Notes: generated by a model from the sequence alone, not told the origin. A stretch of DNA of 64,000 nt from Nocardioides sp. Root122 (GCF_001425025.1 NZ_LMDE01000012.1:186101-250100); one strand, 5' to 3'. Shown: positions 1-8,738, counted from the stretch's first letter. A program made the numbers and translations.

Positions 1-735
1 TCCGCGAGTCAGGCCGAGAAGGCCCCGCACGACCCACGGCCCGCCGAGCCGACCGCCGACGAGACGACGGTGAGCGTCCCCGTCGAGCTGAGCGCCCAGC
101 CGTTGGGAACGGCGCGCGGCGTCGTGGCCCGAGCAGGCCGTTCGCAGGCGCGTCCCGTCCGGGCGGCGGGTCACTCCGTGTCGCCCGTGCGCAGCACCAG
201 CACCGGCGGCGACGACGAGCAGGCCGAGCCCGAGATGGAGGACGACACCACCCAGACGGAGGACGAGGCCGAGCAGCAGGCCGAGCAGGAAGCCACCAAG
301 GCGCAGCGCGAGGCCGAGCGGGAGGCCGCCAAGGCGCAGCGCGAGGCCGAGCGGGAGGCCGCGAAGGCGGCCCGTGAGGCCGAGCACGCGGCAGTGAAGG
401 CCGCTCGCGACGCAGAGCGGGATGCCGCCAAGGCCACCCGCCAGGCAGAGCACGAGGCCGCCAAGGCGGCTCGCGAGGCCGAGCACGCCGTGGAGAAGGC
501 CGCTCGCGACGCGGAGCGCGAGGCCGCGAAGGCGGCCCGTGAGGCCGAGCACGCGGCAGTGAAGGCCGCTCGCGACGCGGAGCGCGAGGCCGCGAAGGCG
601 GCCCAGCAGGCCGCGAACGAGGCGGCGAAGGCCACGCGTGATGCCGAGCGGGAGGCCGCCGAGGCCGCTCGGGAGGCCGAGCGGGAGGCGGCGGAGGCCG
701 CTCGTGACGCCGCGAAGGCCGCCCGTCACCCCTGA
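1..735 (+). CDS. Ala/Glu/Lys/Arg-rich coiled-coil protein (5' end outside window)
   Basis: The frame is open from base 1, so the gene probably starts upstream of the window; an internal GTG at 70 is the first visible start. The visible part has a Pro/Ala/Asp-rich, probably disordered segment, an acidic stretch, and then a long helix-forming tail built of 11-residue units of the type REAEREAAKAA. An 11-residue (hendecad) period favours a nearly straight or slightly right-handed coiled coil rather than the usual heptad one. There is no signal peptide or catalytic motif in the visible part. Function unknown; a structural or scaffolding role is only a guess. It ends about 50 nt before a small ORF and is convergent with valS. 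Confidence 0.7.
   Translation, partial: SASQAEKAPHDPRPAEPTADETTVSVPVELSAQPLGTARGVVARAGRSQARPVRAAGHSVSPVRSTSTGGDDEQAEPEMEDDTTQTEDEAEQQAEQEATKAQREAEREAAKAQREAEREAAKAAREAEHAAVKAARDAERDAAKATRQAEHEAAKAAREAEHAVEKAARDAEREAAKAAREAEHAAVKAARDAEREAAKAAQQAANEAAKATRDAEREAAEAAREAEREAAEAARDAAKAARHP
307..702 (+). repeat. 12 tandem 33-bp units coding hendecad repeats
   Basis: Twelve consecutive 33-bp units, each coding one 11-residue unit (R/Q-x-A-E-x-x-A-x-K/E-A-x). Units are 70-100 percent alike at DNA level. A two-unit block around 361-420 recurs almost exactly around 526-585, which points to recent unequal exchange or slippage. There are no unique spacers, so this is not a CRISPR array. Confidence 0.85.
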
Positions 736-787
736 GCTGGTCTAGTCCTGACCGGGCGTCGACAGAAATGTCGGCCCGAACCGTGTC

Positions 788-916
788 ATGGACCCGCGTG
801 ACCCACGTCTCGTCTGCATGTGGGGCGAAGACCCGTTGAGGGCTGAGGAGAAGCGACCGATCATCGCGGCGGTGCTGGTCGCCGTGCTGTGCGTGGTCCT
901 GGTCGTCCTCGTGTGA
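788..916 (+). CDS. possible 42-aa single-pass membrane protein
   Basis: An ATG-started 42-codon frame with an acidic/basic N-terminal half (MDPRDPRLVC...EEKRP) and a C-terminal run of about 19 hydrophobic residues (IIAAVLVAVLCVVLVVLV). About 85 percent of third positions are G or C, like the surrounding genes. No good ribosome-binding site is visible. It is followed 12 nt later by a strong hairpin terminator, as expected for a real transcript end. No family recognised. Could be a chance ORF. Confidence 0.45.
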   Translation: MDPRDPRLVCMWGEDPLRAEEKRPIIAAVLVAVLCVVLVVLV

Positions 917-927
917 GGCAGGGGGAC

Positions 928-961
928 GCCCGGCTGCGGCTTCGTGGGTCCGCAGCCGGGC
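928..961. terminator. bidirectional hairpin terminator between the small ORF and valS
   Basis: Perfect 12-bp GC-rich stem (928-939 with 950-961) and a 10-nt loop, located between two convergent genes. No long T-run on either side, as is common in high-GC actinobacteria. Confidence 0.75.
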
Positions 962-985
962 CATTCCCCCGGACGTGTGCTCGGC

Positions 986-3598
986 TCAGGCGTCGGTCGG
1001 CGCGAGCTCGGCGGTGACGCGCAGCTCGGTGGCCGACTCGTCGGTGGTGAACACCAGATCGCCCACGATCGTGCCGACCGCGCGGAGGTCGTCCTGGGCC
1101 TCCCGGGCCGCGGTGACGAGGTGCTCGGGCCCAGTGATCTCGACGCGGGAGAGCGGCGCGCGCATCTTGGCCTTGGCCTGTGACTTCGCCCCGCGGATGC
1201 CGGTGAGGGCGGCGGCGACGGCATCGAGGACCAGCGGCTGCGCGGCCGCGGCGGAGCCGAGGTCGGCGGCCGTCGGCCATGCGGCGTGGTGGATCGAGCC
1301 GTCCTGCCACCACGACCACACCTCCTCGGTGGCGTACGGCAGGAAGGGCGCGAGCAGCCGCAGCTGGGTGTGCAGCGCGATGGCGAGGGTGGCCTTGGCC
1401 GACTCGGTCGCGACGCCGCCGTCGGTGTCGTACGCGCGCTCCTTGACCAGCTCGAGGTAGTCGTCGCAGAACTCCCAGAAGAACTTCTCGGTGACTTCCA
1501 GCGCGGTCGTGTAGTCGTAGGCGTCGAATGCCTCGGTCGCCCTGCGGACCACGATCTCGAGACGACCGAGGAGCGCACAGTCCACCGCGGCGCTGACGGC
1601 GCTGGGGACCAAGGTGGTCGCACCGACGTTGCCGAGGACGAACTTGGACGCGTTGAGGACCTTCATCGCCAGGCGTCGGCCGACCTTCATCTGCGACTCG
1701 TCGAAGGGCGAGTCGAGTCCCGGGCGGCCGATGGCGGCGCGCCAGCGGACGGCGTCGGCGCCGTAGGTGCCGAGGATGTCGGTCGGGACGACGACGTTGC
1801 CCTTCGACTTCGACATCTTCTTGCGGTCGGGGTCGACGATGAAGCCGGAGATCATCGCGTGCGACCACGGCACGGCCTGGAACTCGTAGTCGGAGCGGAC
1901 CACGCGGGAGAACAGCCAGGTGCGGATGATGTCGTGCGCCTGCGTGGCGAGGTCGTAGGGGAAGACGCGCTGGAACAGGTCGTCGTCGACCTCCCACATG
2001 CCGGCGATCTGCGGCGTGAGCGAGGAGGTGGCCCAGGTGTCCATCACGTCGGGGTCGCCGATGAACCCGCCGGGCTTCCCGCGCTGGTCCTCGGTGTAGC
2101 CGTGGGGAGCCTGCGTCGACGGGTCGATCGGGAGCTGGTCCTCGGTGGGCAGCAGCGGGTGGTCGTGGTCGGGCTCGCCGTCGGCGTCGAGCGGGTACCA
2201 GACGGGGAACGGGATGCCGAAGAACCGCTGGCGGGAGATGAGCCAGTCGCCGTTGAGGCCGCCGACCCAGTTGTCGTAGCGGTGCTTCATGTGGGCGGGG
2301 ATCCAGGTGATCTCCTCGCCGCGGACCAGCATCTCCTTGCGCAGCGCCGCGTCGCGGCCGCCGTTCTTGATGTACCACTGGCGGGTGGCGATGATCTCGA
2401 GCGGCTTGTCGCCCTTCTCGTAGAAGTTCGCCATCCGCTGCGTCGCCTTGGGCTCGCCGTCGAGGTCGCCCGACTCGCGGAGCAGGCCGACCATCGCCTC
2501 GCGGGCGCTGAAGGTGGTCTTGCCGGCGAGCTGCTCGTAGGCCTCCGCAGCCTGCGCCAGCCACTCCGGCGTCTCGCGGGCGAGGCGGCCGTCGCGGCCG
2601 ACCACCGTACGCACCGGCAGGTCCAGCTCACGCCACCACATCACGTCGGTGAGGTCGCCGAAGGTGCAGCACATCGCGATGCCGGCGCCCTTGTCGGGCT
2701 CGGCGGCCGGGTGCGCGAGGACCGGGATCTCGACGCCGAAGACCGGCGAGGTGACGGTCGTGCCGAAGACGTCCTGGTAGCGCTCGTCGTCGGGGTGCGC
2801 GATGAGCGCGACCACGCTGGGGATCAGCTCGGGGCGGGTCGTCTCGATGTGGATGGGCGTGCCGTCCGGTTTGTGGAAGGCGACGCGGTGGTAGTGGCCG
2901 GGGTAGTCGCGGGCCTCGAGCTCGGCCTGGGCGACGGCGGTCTGGAAGGTGACGTCCCACAGCGTCGGCGCCTCGGAGAGGTAGGCCTCGCCGCGGGCGT
3001 AGTTGCGCAGGAACGCGCGCTGACTGACCGTGCGGGAGTGGTCGCCGATCGTGGTGTAGGTGGGGTTCCACTGCACGGACAGGCCGAGCTGGCGCCACAG
3101 CGCCTCGAAGGCCTTCTCGTCCTCGACCACGAGCTGCTCACACAGCTCGATGAAGTTCGGCCGGCTGATGGAGACCTGGCGCTTGGGGTCGGGCTTCTCC
3201 GGCGGCGTGAAGTCGGGGTCGTAGGGCAGGGTCGGGTCGCAGCGGACGCCGAAGTAGTTCTGGACGCGACGCTCGGTCGGCAGGCCGTTGTCGTCCCAGC
3301 CGATCGGGTAGAAGACGGCCTTGCCCTGCATCCGCTGGTAGCGCGCGATGAGGTCGGTGTGGCTGTAGGAGTAGACGTGTCCGACGTGCAGCGAGCCGCT
3401 CACCGTGGGGGGCGGGGTGTCGATGGAGTAGACGTTCTCGCGCGGCTGGGTGCGATCGAAGGCGTAGGTGTCGTTGTCCGCCCACGCACGCGACCACTTG
3501 TCCTCGAGGCCCTCCAGCGCCGGACGCTCCGGTACGACGACAGCACGCGGATCGGTGCTGGTCGTCTCCGGGGCCTGGGTGCTGGGGTTGTCAGTCAT
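986..3598 (-). CDS. valS: valine--tRNA ligase, type 2 (archaeal/rickettsial-like)
   Basis: Cytoplasmic class I aminoacyl-tRNA synthetase that charges tRNA-Val. The HIGH signature is HVGH (residues 71-74) inside [14 protein letters not shown], and the KMSKS loop is at 594-598 ([11 protein letters not shown]). The central CP1 editing domain, with [11 protein letters not shown] and IAMCCTFGD, and the [16 protein letters not shown] segments are present. At 870 aa it lacks the C-terminal coiled-coil arm of the common bacterial enzyme. The TPPPTVSG and [12 protein letters not shown] motifs are those of the type 2 ValS family (archaea, Rickettsia, some actinobacteria), as I recall them. The start is ATG with a leaderless-type -10 (TAGACT, 3610-3605) 6 nt upstream. 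Gene order valS/folC/DUF4233/ndk matches that of Mycobacterium. Confidence 0.97.
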   Translation of the reverse strand: MTDNPSTQAPETTSTDPRAVVVPERPALEGLEDKWSRAWADNDTYAFDRTQPRENVYSIDTPPPTVSGSLHVGHVYSYSHTDLIARYQRMQGKAVFYPIGWDDNGLPTERRVQNYFGVRCDPTLPYDPDFTPPEKPDPKRQVSISRPNFIELCEQLVVEDEKAFEALWRQLGLSVQWNPTYTTIGDHSRTVSQRAFLRNYARGEAYLSEAPTLWDVTFQTAVAQAELEARDYPGHYHRVAFHKPDGTPIHIETTRPELIPSVVALIAHPDDERYQDVFGTTVTSPVFGVEIPVLAHPAAEPDKGAGIAMCCTFGDLTDVMWWRELDLPVRTVVGRDGRLARETPEWLAQAAEAYEQLAGKTTFSAREAMVGLLRESGDLDGEPKATQRMANFYEKGDKPLEIIATRQWYIKNGGRDAALRKEMLVRGEEITWIPAHMKHRYDNWVGGLNGDWLISRQRFFGIPFPVWYPLDADGEPDHDHPLLPTEDQLPIDPSTQAPHGYTEDQRGKPGGFIGDPDVMDTWATSSLTPQIAGMWEVDDDLFQRVFPYDLATQAHDIIRTWLFSRVVRSDYEFQAVPWSHAMISGFIVDPDRKKMSKSKGNVVVPTDILGTYGADAVRWRAAIGRPGLDSPFDESQMKVGRRLAMKVLNASKFVLGNVGATTLVPSAVSAAVDCALLGRLEIVVRRATEAFDAYDYTTALEVTEKFFWEFCDDYLELVKERAYDTDGGVATESAKATLAIALHTQLRLLAPFLPYATEEVWSWWQDGSIHHAAWPTAADLGSAAAAQPLVLDAVAAALTGIRGAKSQAKAKMRAPLSRVEITGPEHLVTAAREAQDDLRAVGTIVGDLVFTTDESATELRVTAELAPTDA

Positions 3599-3604
3599 GT
3601 CGGA

Positions 3605-3610
3605 AGTCTA
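3605..3610 (-). promoter_or_regulatory. -10 element TAGACT for valS (leaderless type)
   Basis: TAGACT read on the minus strand ends 6 nt before the valS ATG, so transcription should start at or beside the A of ATG. No Shine-Dalgarno sequence is present. Confidence 0.6.
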
Positions 3611-3663
3611 TTGACGGGCCTCCGGCCTGCGAAAACGAGTATCGACCCATGAGTGCCACGCCC

Positions 3664-3669
3664 TAGCGT
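3664..3669 (+). promoter_or_regulatory. -10 element TAGCGT for the GNAT gene (leaderless type)
   Basis: Matches TANNNT and ends 6 nt before ATG 3676. It shares the 77-bp divergent region with the valS promoter. Confidence 0.55.
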
Positions 3670-3675
3670 GCCGCC

Positions 3676-4617
3676 ATGGAACCGGACCCCGACGACGCCG
3701 TCACCCTGCAGTTCTTCGACGCCCCGGAGCCCTTCCTCGACGCGGCAGGCGGGCTCCTCGCGGCGCAGCCCGTGCTGGGGAGCGTGATCGCCAGCGTCAG
3801 CGAACGGGTCCAGCGCGAGCTCGCCGAGGGGCGTGACTCGTGGGCGGAGGCGGCGGCGCCGTTCCCGCGCTGGTGGCTCGTCGTGCGTGACAGCTCCGGC
3901 GCGGCGGTGAGCGCCGCGATGCGCACCGCCACCTTCAAGCCCTACCCGACCTTCGCGCTGCCGATGACGGAGGTGGCCGCACGTGCTCTCGCGGCCACGT
4001 TGCACGAGCGCGGGGAGCTCCTCGGCGGGGCGAACGGCGCGCTGCCGGGTGCGGAGGTGCTGGCCCGCGCCACCGCGGAGCTCACCGGCGGGGAGATGGT
4101 GACCGACAAGGCGACCCGGCTCTGGGAGGCCACCTCGGTCGACGTGCCGCCGGCGCCCGAGGGGCGGCTGCGGCAGGCCACCGAGGACGACGCCGAGCTG
4201 GTGCTCGCGTGGTTCACCGCCTTCCACGAGGAGGCCGACGAGCAGGCCGGCCGCGAGCCCGACCCGCACTCGGGCGAGCACAACACCCTCGACAGCGCCC
4301 TCGTCCGCATCCGCGAGGGCGTGGAGTGGCTCTGGGAGATGCCCGACGGCGAGGTCGCGCACCTGTCGGGCGTCAGCCTGCCGTCGTACGGCGTCTCGCG
4401 GGTCGGGCCGGTCTACACGCCCAAGGAGTTCCGCGGCCGCGGGATCGCGTCGTACGTCGTGGGGGAGCTGACGCACCGCGGGCTCGATGCCGGGCACCGG
4501 ATGTGCCTGTTCACCGACCAGGCCAACCCGACCTCGAACAAGATCTACGCGAGCCTCGGCTACGAGCCGGTGGTCGACATGGCCGAGCACCTCGTCAGGG
4601 CCCCCACCACGCCCTAG
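3676..4617 (+). CDS. GNAT-family N-acetyltransferase
   Basis: 313 aa. The C-terminal half is a GNAT fold: GPVYTPKEFRGRGIASYVV (about residues 238-256) carries the acetyl-CoA pyrophosphate-binding R-G-x-G-I/x-A motif A, followed by LFTDQANPTSNKIYASLGYEP (motif B), where the N..IY.SLGY pattern is typical. The N-terminal 150 residues resemble a degenerate second GNAT lobe. Substrate unknown. It is monocistronic or co-transcribed with the next gene 9 nt downstream, though that gene has its own -10 element. Confidence 0.85.
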   Translation: MEPDPDDAVTLQFFDAPEPFLDAAGGLLAAQPVLGSVIASVSERVQRELAEGRDSWAEAAAPFPRWWLVVRDSSGAAVSAAMRTATFKPYPTFALPMTEVAARALAATLHERGELLGGANGALPGAEVLARATAELTGGEMVTDKATRLWEATSVDVPPAPEGRLRQATEDDAELVLAWFTAFHEEADEQAGREPDPHSGEHNTLDSALVRIREGVEWLWEMPDGEVAHLSGVSLPSYGVSRVGPVYTPKEFRGRGIASYVVGELTHRGLDAGHRMCLFTDQANPTSNKIYASLGYEPVVDMAEHLVRAPTTP

Positions 4618-4620
4618 GCT
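4615..4620 (+). promoter_or_regulatory. -10 element TAGGCT for the secreted protein gene (leaderless type)
   Basis: Overlaps the stop codon of the GNAT gene and ends 6 nt before ATG 4627. Confidence 0.55.
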
Positions 4621-4626
4621 CGGCCG

Positions 4627-5640
4627 ATGCGGCGTACGACCCCGGCTCTCGCGCTCGTCCTCCTCGCCCTCGTCCTGCCGGTCACCGCGGCCCCGGCCTC
4701 GGTGCCCGACGGCGGAGCCAGGGAGGCGGCACCCCGTGTCCACCGGATCGGCGGCTGCCAGGTCTTCCCGGCTGACAACCCGTGGAACCGGCGCGTCGAC
4801 CGGCGGCCGGTGTGGCGGTCGTCGGACGCCATCGTCGGACGGCAGCTCGCCGGCCACGACCTGCACCTCGACCTCGGCACGACCGAGGAGTACTACGGCA
4901 TCCCGGTCAACGTGGTGCCCGAGGACCAGCCGCTGCTGCCGCTGCAGTTCGGTGTCGACGGCGAGGACTACGGCGACGAGAGCGACCGCGGACCCGTGTT
5001 CGTCCCGGCCGACGCCGCGATCGAGGGCGGCAGTCGCGCCGAGCCCGACCCGGGGGAGGGGGACCGGCACGTGCTGACGGTCCGCAGCGGCACGTGCGAC
5101 CTCGTCGAGCTGTACGCCGCCGAGCGGGTGCGCGACGCCTCCGGCAGGGTCGTCGCCTGGCGCGCCGCGGCCGCCGCCCGCTGGGACCTCTCGTCCAACG
5201 CGCTGCGCCCGGCTCGCTGGACCTCCGCCGACGCGGCGGGCCTGCCGATCACGCCCGGCCTGCTCTCCTACGACGAGGCCGCGTCCGGACGGATCACCCA
5301 CGCCCTGCGGTTCACCATGCCGAGCGCCCGCAACGCCTACACCTGGCCGGCCCGCCACTGCGGCCCGAGCGGCAACACCGCGCGCGACCTGCCGGCGTAC
5401 GGCCTGCGCTTCCGGCTGCCGAGGTCGTTCCCGGCGAACCGCTACACGGGGGTGGCGCGGACGATCGTGAAGGCGATGAAGAAGTACGGGCTGGTCTATG
5501 CCGACCAGGGCTCGGCGATGTACGTCACCGGCACCGCCGACCCGCGGTGGGAGGACGCACTCGACCAGTTCCGCGCCAGGCCGCTCGACGGCAAGGCGCT
5601 CCAGGTCGTGAAGCCGTGGCGGCGGGTCGTCTCCTGCTGA
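4627..5640 (+). CDS. secreted protein of unknown function
   Basis: 337 aa with a clear Sec signal peptide (MRRTTPALALVLLALVLPV, then TAAPASVPDGG). The mature part begins with CQVFPADNPWNRRVD, a motif I associate with uncharacterised exported actinobacterial proteins, and contains a YTWPARHCGPSG segment and three cysteines in total (CQVF, TCDL, HCGP) plus a terminal one. No known catalytic motif is recognised. Likely exported to the envelope or medium. Function not assigned. Confidence 0.8.
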   Translation: MRRTTPALALVLLALVLPVTAAPASVPDGGAREAAPRVHRIGGCQVFPADNPWNRRVDRRPVWRSSDAIVGRQLAGHDLHLDLGTTEEYYGIPVNVVPEDQPLLPLQFGVDGEDYGDESDRGPVFVPADAAIEGGSRAEPDPGEGDRHVLTVRSGTCDLVELYAAERVRDASGRVVAWRAAAAARWDLSSNALRPARWTSADAAGLPITPGLLSYDEAASGRITHALRFTMPSARNAYTWPARHCGPSGNTARDLPAYGLRFRLPRSFPANRYTGVARTIVKAMKKYGLVYADQGSAMYVTGTADPRWEDALDQFRARPLDGKALQVVKPWRRVVSC

Positions 5641-5650
5641 CCGGGGTCAA

Positions 5651-5656
5651 TAGACT
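5651..5656 (+). promoter_or_regulatory. -10 element TAGACT for folC (near-leaderless)
   Basis: TAGACT ends 9 nt before ATG 5666, leaving at most a 2-3 nt leader. Confidence 0.5.
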
Positions 5657-5665
5657 CGAGGTCCC

Positions 5666-7045
5666 ATGACTGAGACCCCCCGCCCCGATCCTGGCGCCGC
5701 CGACGGCCCGCGCCTCGCCGAGACCTTCGACGAGGTCGAGGACGCGCTGCTCTCGCGCTGGCCCGAGACCAAGCTCGAGCCCAGCCTGGACCGGATCGAG
5801 GCGTTCACCGAGCTGCTCGGCGAGCCGCAGCACTCGTTCCGCTCCGTGCACCTGACCGGCACCAACGGCAAGACCAGCACCAGCCGGATGATCGAGACGC
5901 TGCTGCGCGCGCTCGACCTGCGCACCGGCCGCTTCACCTCACCGCACCTGGAGCGGATGAGCGAGCGGATCAGCATCGACGGCGAGCCGCTGGACGACGA
6001 GGCCTTCGTCCGCGCCTTCAACGACGTCGCCCCCTACACCCACCTCGTGGACGCCGGGCAGGACCACCCGCTGAGCTTCTTCGAGACCATCGTCGGCATG
6101 GCCTACGCCGCCTTCGCCGACGCGCCGGTCGACGTGGCCGTGGTCGAGGTCGGCATGGGTGGCAGCTGGGACGCCACCAACGTCATCGACGCCGACGTGG
6201 CCGTGGTGCTGCCGATCGCCGTCGACCACGCCAAGTACCTCGGCGACGACCCCGCCACGATCGCGGTCGAGAAGGCCGGGATCATCAAGGCCGGCTCGAT
6301 CGCCGTCCTGGCCGAGCAGACCCCCGAGGTCGCCGCGGTCCTGCTCGAGCGGGCGGGCGAGGTCGGCGCGACGGTGGCACGCGAGGGCATCGAGTTCGGG
6401 GTCCTGGCGCGCACCCCCGCCGTCGGCGGACAGGTCGTCACCCTCAAGGGGCTGCGCGCGACCTACGACGACGTGTTCCTGCCGCTCTACGGCGCCCACC
6501 AGGCTCAGAACGCCGCCGTGGCGCTGGCCGCGGTCGAGGCGTTCGGCAGCGGTGAGCTCGACGACGAGCTGGTGCGGGCGGCGTTCGCCGAGGTCACGTC
6601 GCCCGGCCGGTTGGAGATCATCCGCCGCAGCCCCACGATCCTGCTCGACGCGGCTCACAACCCGCATGGCGCCGAGGCCGTCGGCGAGGCGCTCGAGGAC
6701 TCGTTCTCGTTCAGCCCGCTCGTCGGCGTCATCGGCGTGATGGAGGACAAGGACTACGAGGGCGTCCTCGCCGCCCTCGAGCCGCACCTGGCCTACGTCG
6801 TGTGCACGCAGAACTCCACGCCCCGCTCCATGTCGGCCGCCGCCCTCGGCCGTGTGGCCGTCGAGGTCTTCGGCGAGGACCGGGTCTCCGTCGTCCCCGA
6901 CCTGGCCGACGCGATCGACCGGGCCGCCACCCTCGCCGAGGCCGGCGAGGCGATCGACGTCTCGATCGGGTCCGGCGCCGTCCTGGTCACCGGGTCGGTC
7001 GTCACGGTCGGCGAGGCACGTGCACTGCTCAAGGGCCGTCGATGA
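5666..7045 (+). CDS. folC: bifunctional dihydrofolate synthase / folylpolyglutamate synthase
   Basis: 459 aa, cytoplasmic. It adds glutamate to dihydropteroate and to folates. It is a Mur-ligase-like ATPase: P-loop HLTGTNGKTSTSRM (about 69-82), the SPHLERMSERI folate loop, VAVVEVGMGGSWDATN (metal/ATP site) and LDAAHNPHGAEAV in the C-terminal domain. The length is normal for actinobacteria. It overlaps the next gene by ATGA, so the two are translationally coupled. Confidence 0.97.
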   Translation: MTETPRPDPGAADGPRLAETFDEVEDALLSRWPETKLEPSLDRIEAFTELLGEPQHSFRSVHLTGTNGKTSTSRMIETLLRALDLRTGRFTSPHLERMSERISIDGEPLDDEAFVRAFNDVAPYTHLVDAGQDHPLSFFETIVGMAYAAFADAPVDVAVVEVGMGGSWDATNVIDADVAVVLPIAVDHAKYLGDDPATIAVEKAGIIKAGSIAVLAEQTPEVAAVLLERAGEVGATVAREGIEFGVLARTPAVGGQVVTLKGLRATYDDVFLPLYGAHQAQNAAVALAAVEAFGSGELDDELVRAAFAEVTSPGRLEIIRRSPTILLDAAHNPHGAEAVGEALEDSFSFSPLVGVIGVMEDKDYEGVLAALEPHLAYVVCTQNSTPRSMSAAALGRVAVEVFGEDRVSVVPDLADAIDRAATLAEAGEAIDVSIGSGAVLVTGSVVTVGEARALLKGRR

Positions 7046-7464
7046 GCGACGAGACCCCCGACCGGATCCTCGAGCAGGACGCGCCCACCAACACCGAGCG
7101 CTCGCCGCGCCGCGGCATGTGCGCCGCCGTGCTGAGCCTCGAGGCCATCACCCTCGGCCTGACCACACCGGTGATGATCACCATCGCCGACGTGGACACC
7201 GGCACGGCGTTGTCCGTGGGCCTCGGCCTGGCCGTGGTCTGCCTGCTGCTCGCCGGCATGCTCCGGGCGGAGTGGGCCTACCTCGCCGGCTACGCCGTCC
7301 AGGTGGCTGCGATCGGCCTCGGCCTCGTCGTCCCGGTGATGTTCGCGCTGGGCGCGGTCTTCGCCGCGCTCTGGGCGGCCGCCGACCTGCTGGGTCGCAA
7401 GATCGAGCGGGAGCGCGCCCAGGCATGGGCCGCCTGGCGGGCCGAGCAGGCCCAGCAGGACTGA
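7042..7464 (+). CDS. DUF4233 membrane protein
   Basis: 140 aa. The true start is the ATG that overlaps the folC stop; longer upstream frames are shadows of folC. It has about four transmembrane helices (residues about 25-45, 52-68, 72-88, 92-112) and a charged C-terminal tail (KIERERAQAWAAWRAEQ). This family sits between folC and ndk across actinobacteria (for example Rv2446c). Function is unknown; the position suggests a link to nucleotide/folate metabolism only by context. Confidence 0.88.
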   Translation: MSDETPDRILEQDAPTNTERSPRRGMCAAVLSLEAITLGLTTPVMITIADVDTGTALSVGLGLAVVCLLLAGMLRAEWAYLAGYAVQVAAIGLGLVVPVMFALGAVFAALWAAADLLGRKIERERAQAWAAWRAEQAQQD

Positions 7465-7481
7465 CCGAGGCCGCCGCTGGC

Positions 7482-7487
7482 TAGGCT
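7482..7487 (+). promoter_or_regulatory. -10 element TAGGCT for ndk (leaderless type)
   Basis: Ends 7 nt before ATG 7495, so ndk can be transcribed separately from folC-DUF4233. Confidence 0.55.
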
Positions 7488-7494
7488 GCAGCCC

Positions 7495-7926
7495 ATGACC
7501 GACGTCCAGCGCTCCCTCGTCCTCGTCAAGCCCGACGGCGTACGCCGCGGCCTCTCGGGCGAGGTCCTCCGCCGGATCGAGGCCAAGGGCTACGTGCTCG
7601 CGGCCGTCGAGCTGCGTGAGGCGACCACCGAGATCCTCGCCGCGCACTACGCCGAGCACGAGGGCAAGCCGTTCTACGGCCCGCTCGTGGAGTTCATGCT
7701 CTCCGGACCGGTGCTCGCCGTCGTGATCGAGGGCGAGCGCTGCATCGAGGGCTTCCGCTCCCTCGCCGGCGCGACCGACCCGACCGTCGCCGCCCCCGGC
7801 ACCATCCGCGGTGACCTCGGGCGCGACTGGGGCGTGGCCGTCCAGCAGAACATCGTGCACGGCTCGGACTCCCCGGAGTCCGCTGCCCGCGAGATCGGCA
7901 TCTGGTTTCCCGAGCTCAGCGCGTAG
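7495..7926 (+). CDS. ndk: nucleoside diphosphate kinase
   Basis: 143 aa. It transfers the gamma-phosphate of ATP to NDPs through a phosphohistidine. The N-terminal SLVLVKPDGVRRGL signature and the active-site His122 in NIVHGSDS are present. The C-terminus ends FPEL as usual. There is a strong nested hairpin region immediately downstream. Confidence 0.97.
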   Translation: MTDVQRSLVLVKPDGVRRGLSGEVLRRIEAKGYVLAAVELREATTEILAAHYAEHEGKPFYGPLVEFMLSGPVLAVVIEGERCIEGFRSLAGATDPTVAAPGTIRGDLGRDWGVAVQQNIVHGSDSPESAAREIGIWFPELSA

Positions 7927-7957
7927 CCCACGAGCTCGGCGAGGGGTTGTCAGGCAC

Positions 7958-8028
7958 TCGCTGAACATGTCAGGCCGTGCACGAGCCGACATGTTCAGCG
8001 ATCCCCGGTCAGCCGGGGATCACTGAAC
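7958..8028. terminator. nested, mutually exclusive inverted repeats between ndk and the DUF937 gene
   Basis: Two overlapping hairpins can form. The first is a perfect 14-bp stem, 7958-7971 with 7988-8001, around a 16-nt loop. The second is a 15-pair stem with one mismatch, 7993-8008 with 8013-8028, closing a tetraloop (TCAG). They share bases 7993-8001, so only one can form at a time. Location between convergent genes supports bidirectional termination. Confidence 0.75.
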
Positions 8029-8038
8029 GGGCGAAGGA

Positions 8039-8611
8039 TCAGCCCTTGCGGCCGCCGCCGAGCAACCCGCCGAGCAGGTCGCCCAGGACGCCGCCGAGCC
8101 CGCCCGACGGCTGGGACCGCGGCGAGCCGCCTGCGCCCTGGGCCGCGCCGGCGAGGATCGAGGACAGGACCGTGCCGAGGACGCCCCCGCCGGCGGCCCC
8201 GCCCTTGGCCCCCATCTGCTTCGCGACGTAGGACAGCACGATCGGCGCCAGGATCGGCAGGAGCTTCTGCACGAGCGAGCTGCCGGCCCCCGTGCTGCCG
8301 AGCTGGTGCACGACCTGGTCCTGGTGACCGCCGAAGATGTGGGCGGTGATCCGCTCCCCGTCCTGCGGGTCGACGTCGGCGAGGTCGATCGGCGGTGTGG
8401 CCACCGAGGCGTCGTGCTGACCGAGCGCCTCGGCCAGCGAGGCCTCGCCGCCCGGGTCCTCGGCGTTGGCCCTGAGCCCGCCGAGCAGCGCGGGCAGGGC
8501 GACGTCCACCGCGCGACGTACGTCGTCGGGGTCCTCGCCCAGCTGCCCCGCGATCTGGTCGACGGGCAGCGACGCCCGGAGCTCGTCGAGGTCGGAGGTG
8601 TGGTCAGCCAT
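8039..8611 (-). CDS. DUF937 family protein
   Basis: 190 aa. It has an N-terminal helical segment (DQIAGQLGEDPDDVRRAVDVALPALLGGL) typical of DUF937, the GHQDQVVHQLG segment, and a Gly/Leu-rich tail (GLGGVLGDLLGGLLGGGRKG). No signal peptide is clear. The family has no settled function. The start ATG has a leaderless-type -10 (TAGGTT, 8623-8618) 6 nt upstream. Confidence 0.8.
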   Translation of the reverse strand: MADHTSDLDELRASLPVDQIAGQLGEDPDDVRRAVDVALPALLGGLRANAEDPGGEASLAEALGQHDASVATPPIDLADVDPQDGERITAHIFGGHQDQVVHQLGSTGAGSSLVQKLLPILAPIVLSYVAKQMGAKGGAAGGGVLGTVLSSILAGAAQGAGGSPRSQPSGGLGGVLGDLLGGLLGGGRKG

Positions 8612-8617
8612 GTCCCG

Positions 8618-8623
8618 AACCTA
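8618..8623 (-). promoter_or_regulatory. -10 element TAGGTT for the DUF937 gene (leaderless type)
   Basis: On the minus strand TAGGTT ends 6 nt before the ATG at 8611. Confidence 0.55.
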
Positions 8624-8664
8624 GACCCGCGCGTGTCCTCCCCGGAACACCCCTCCGCGCTCCT

Positions 8665-8670
8665 TAGCCT
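8665..8670 (+). promoter_or_regulatory. -10 element TAGCCT, probable mre operon promoter
   Basis: TAGCCT lies about 68 nt before the mreB ATG, giving a leader of about 60 nt with an AAGGGC ribosome-binding site at 8724. This contrasts with the leaderless genes around it. Confidence 0.45.
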
Positions 8671-8738
8671 GAGCGTGGGTCGGCGAGACCGTTGACCCCA
8701 CTTCCCGGCACGACCCGACCTGCAAGGGCATCTGCGGC

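Noticed and set aside
307..702. Tandem 33-bp repeats as a CRISPR array
   Set aside because: Units abut without spacers, stay in one reading frame and code a regular 11-residue pattern; no cas genes nearby.
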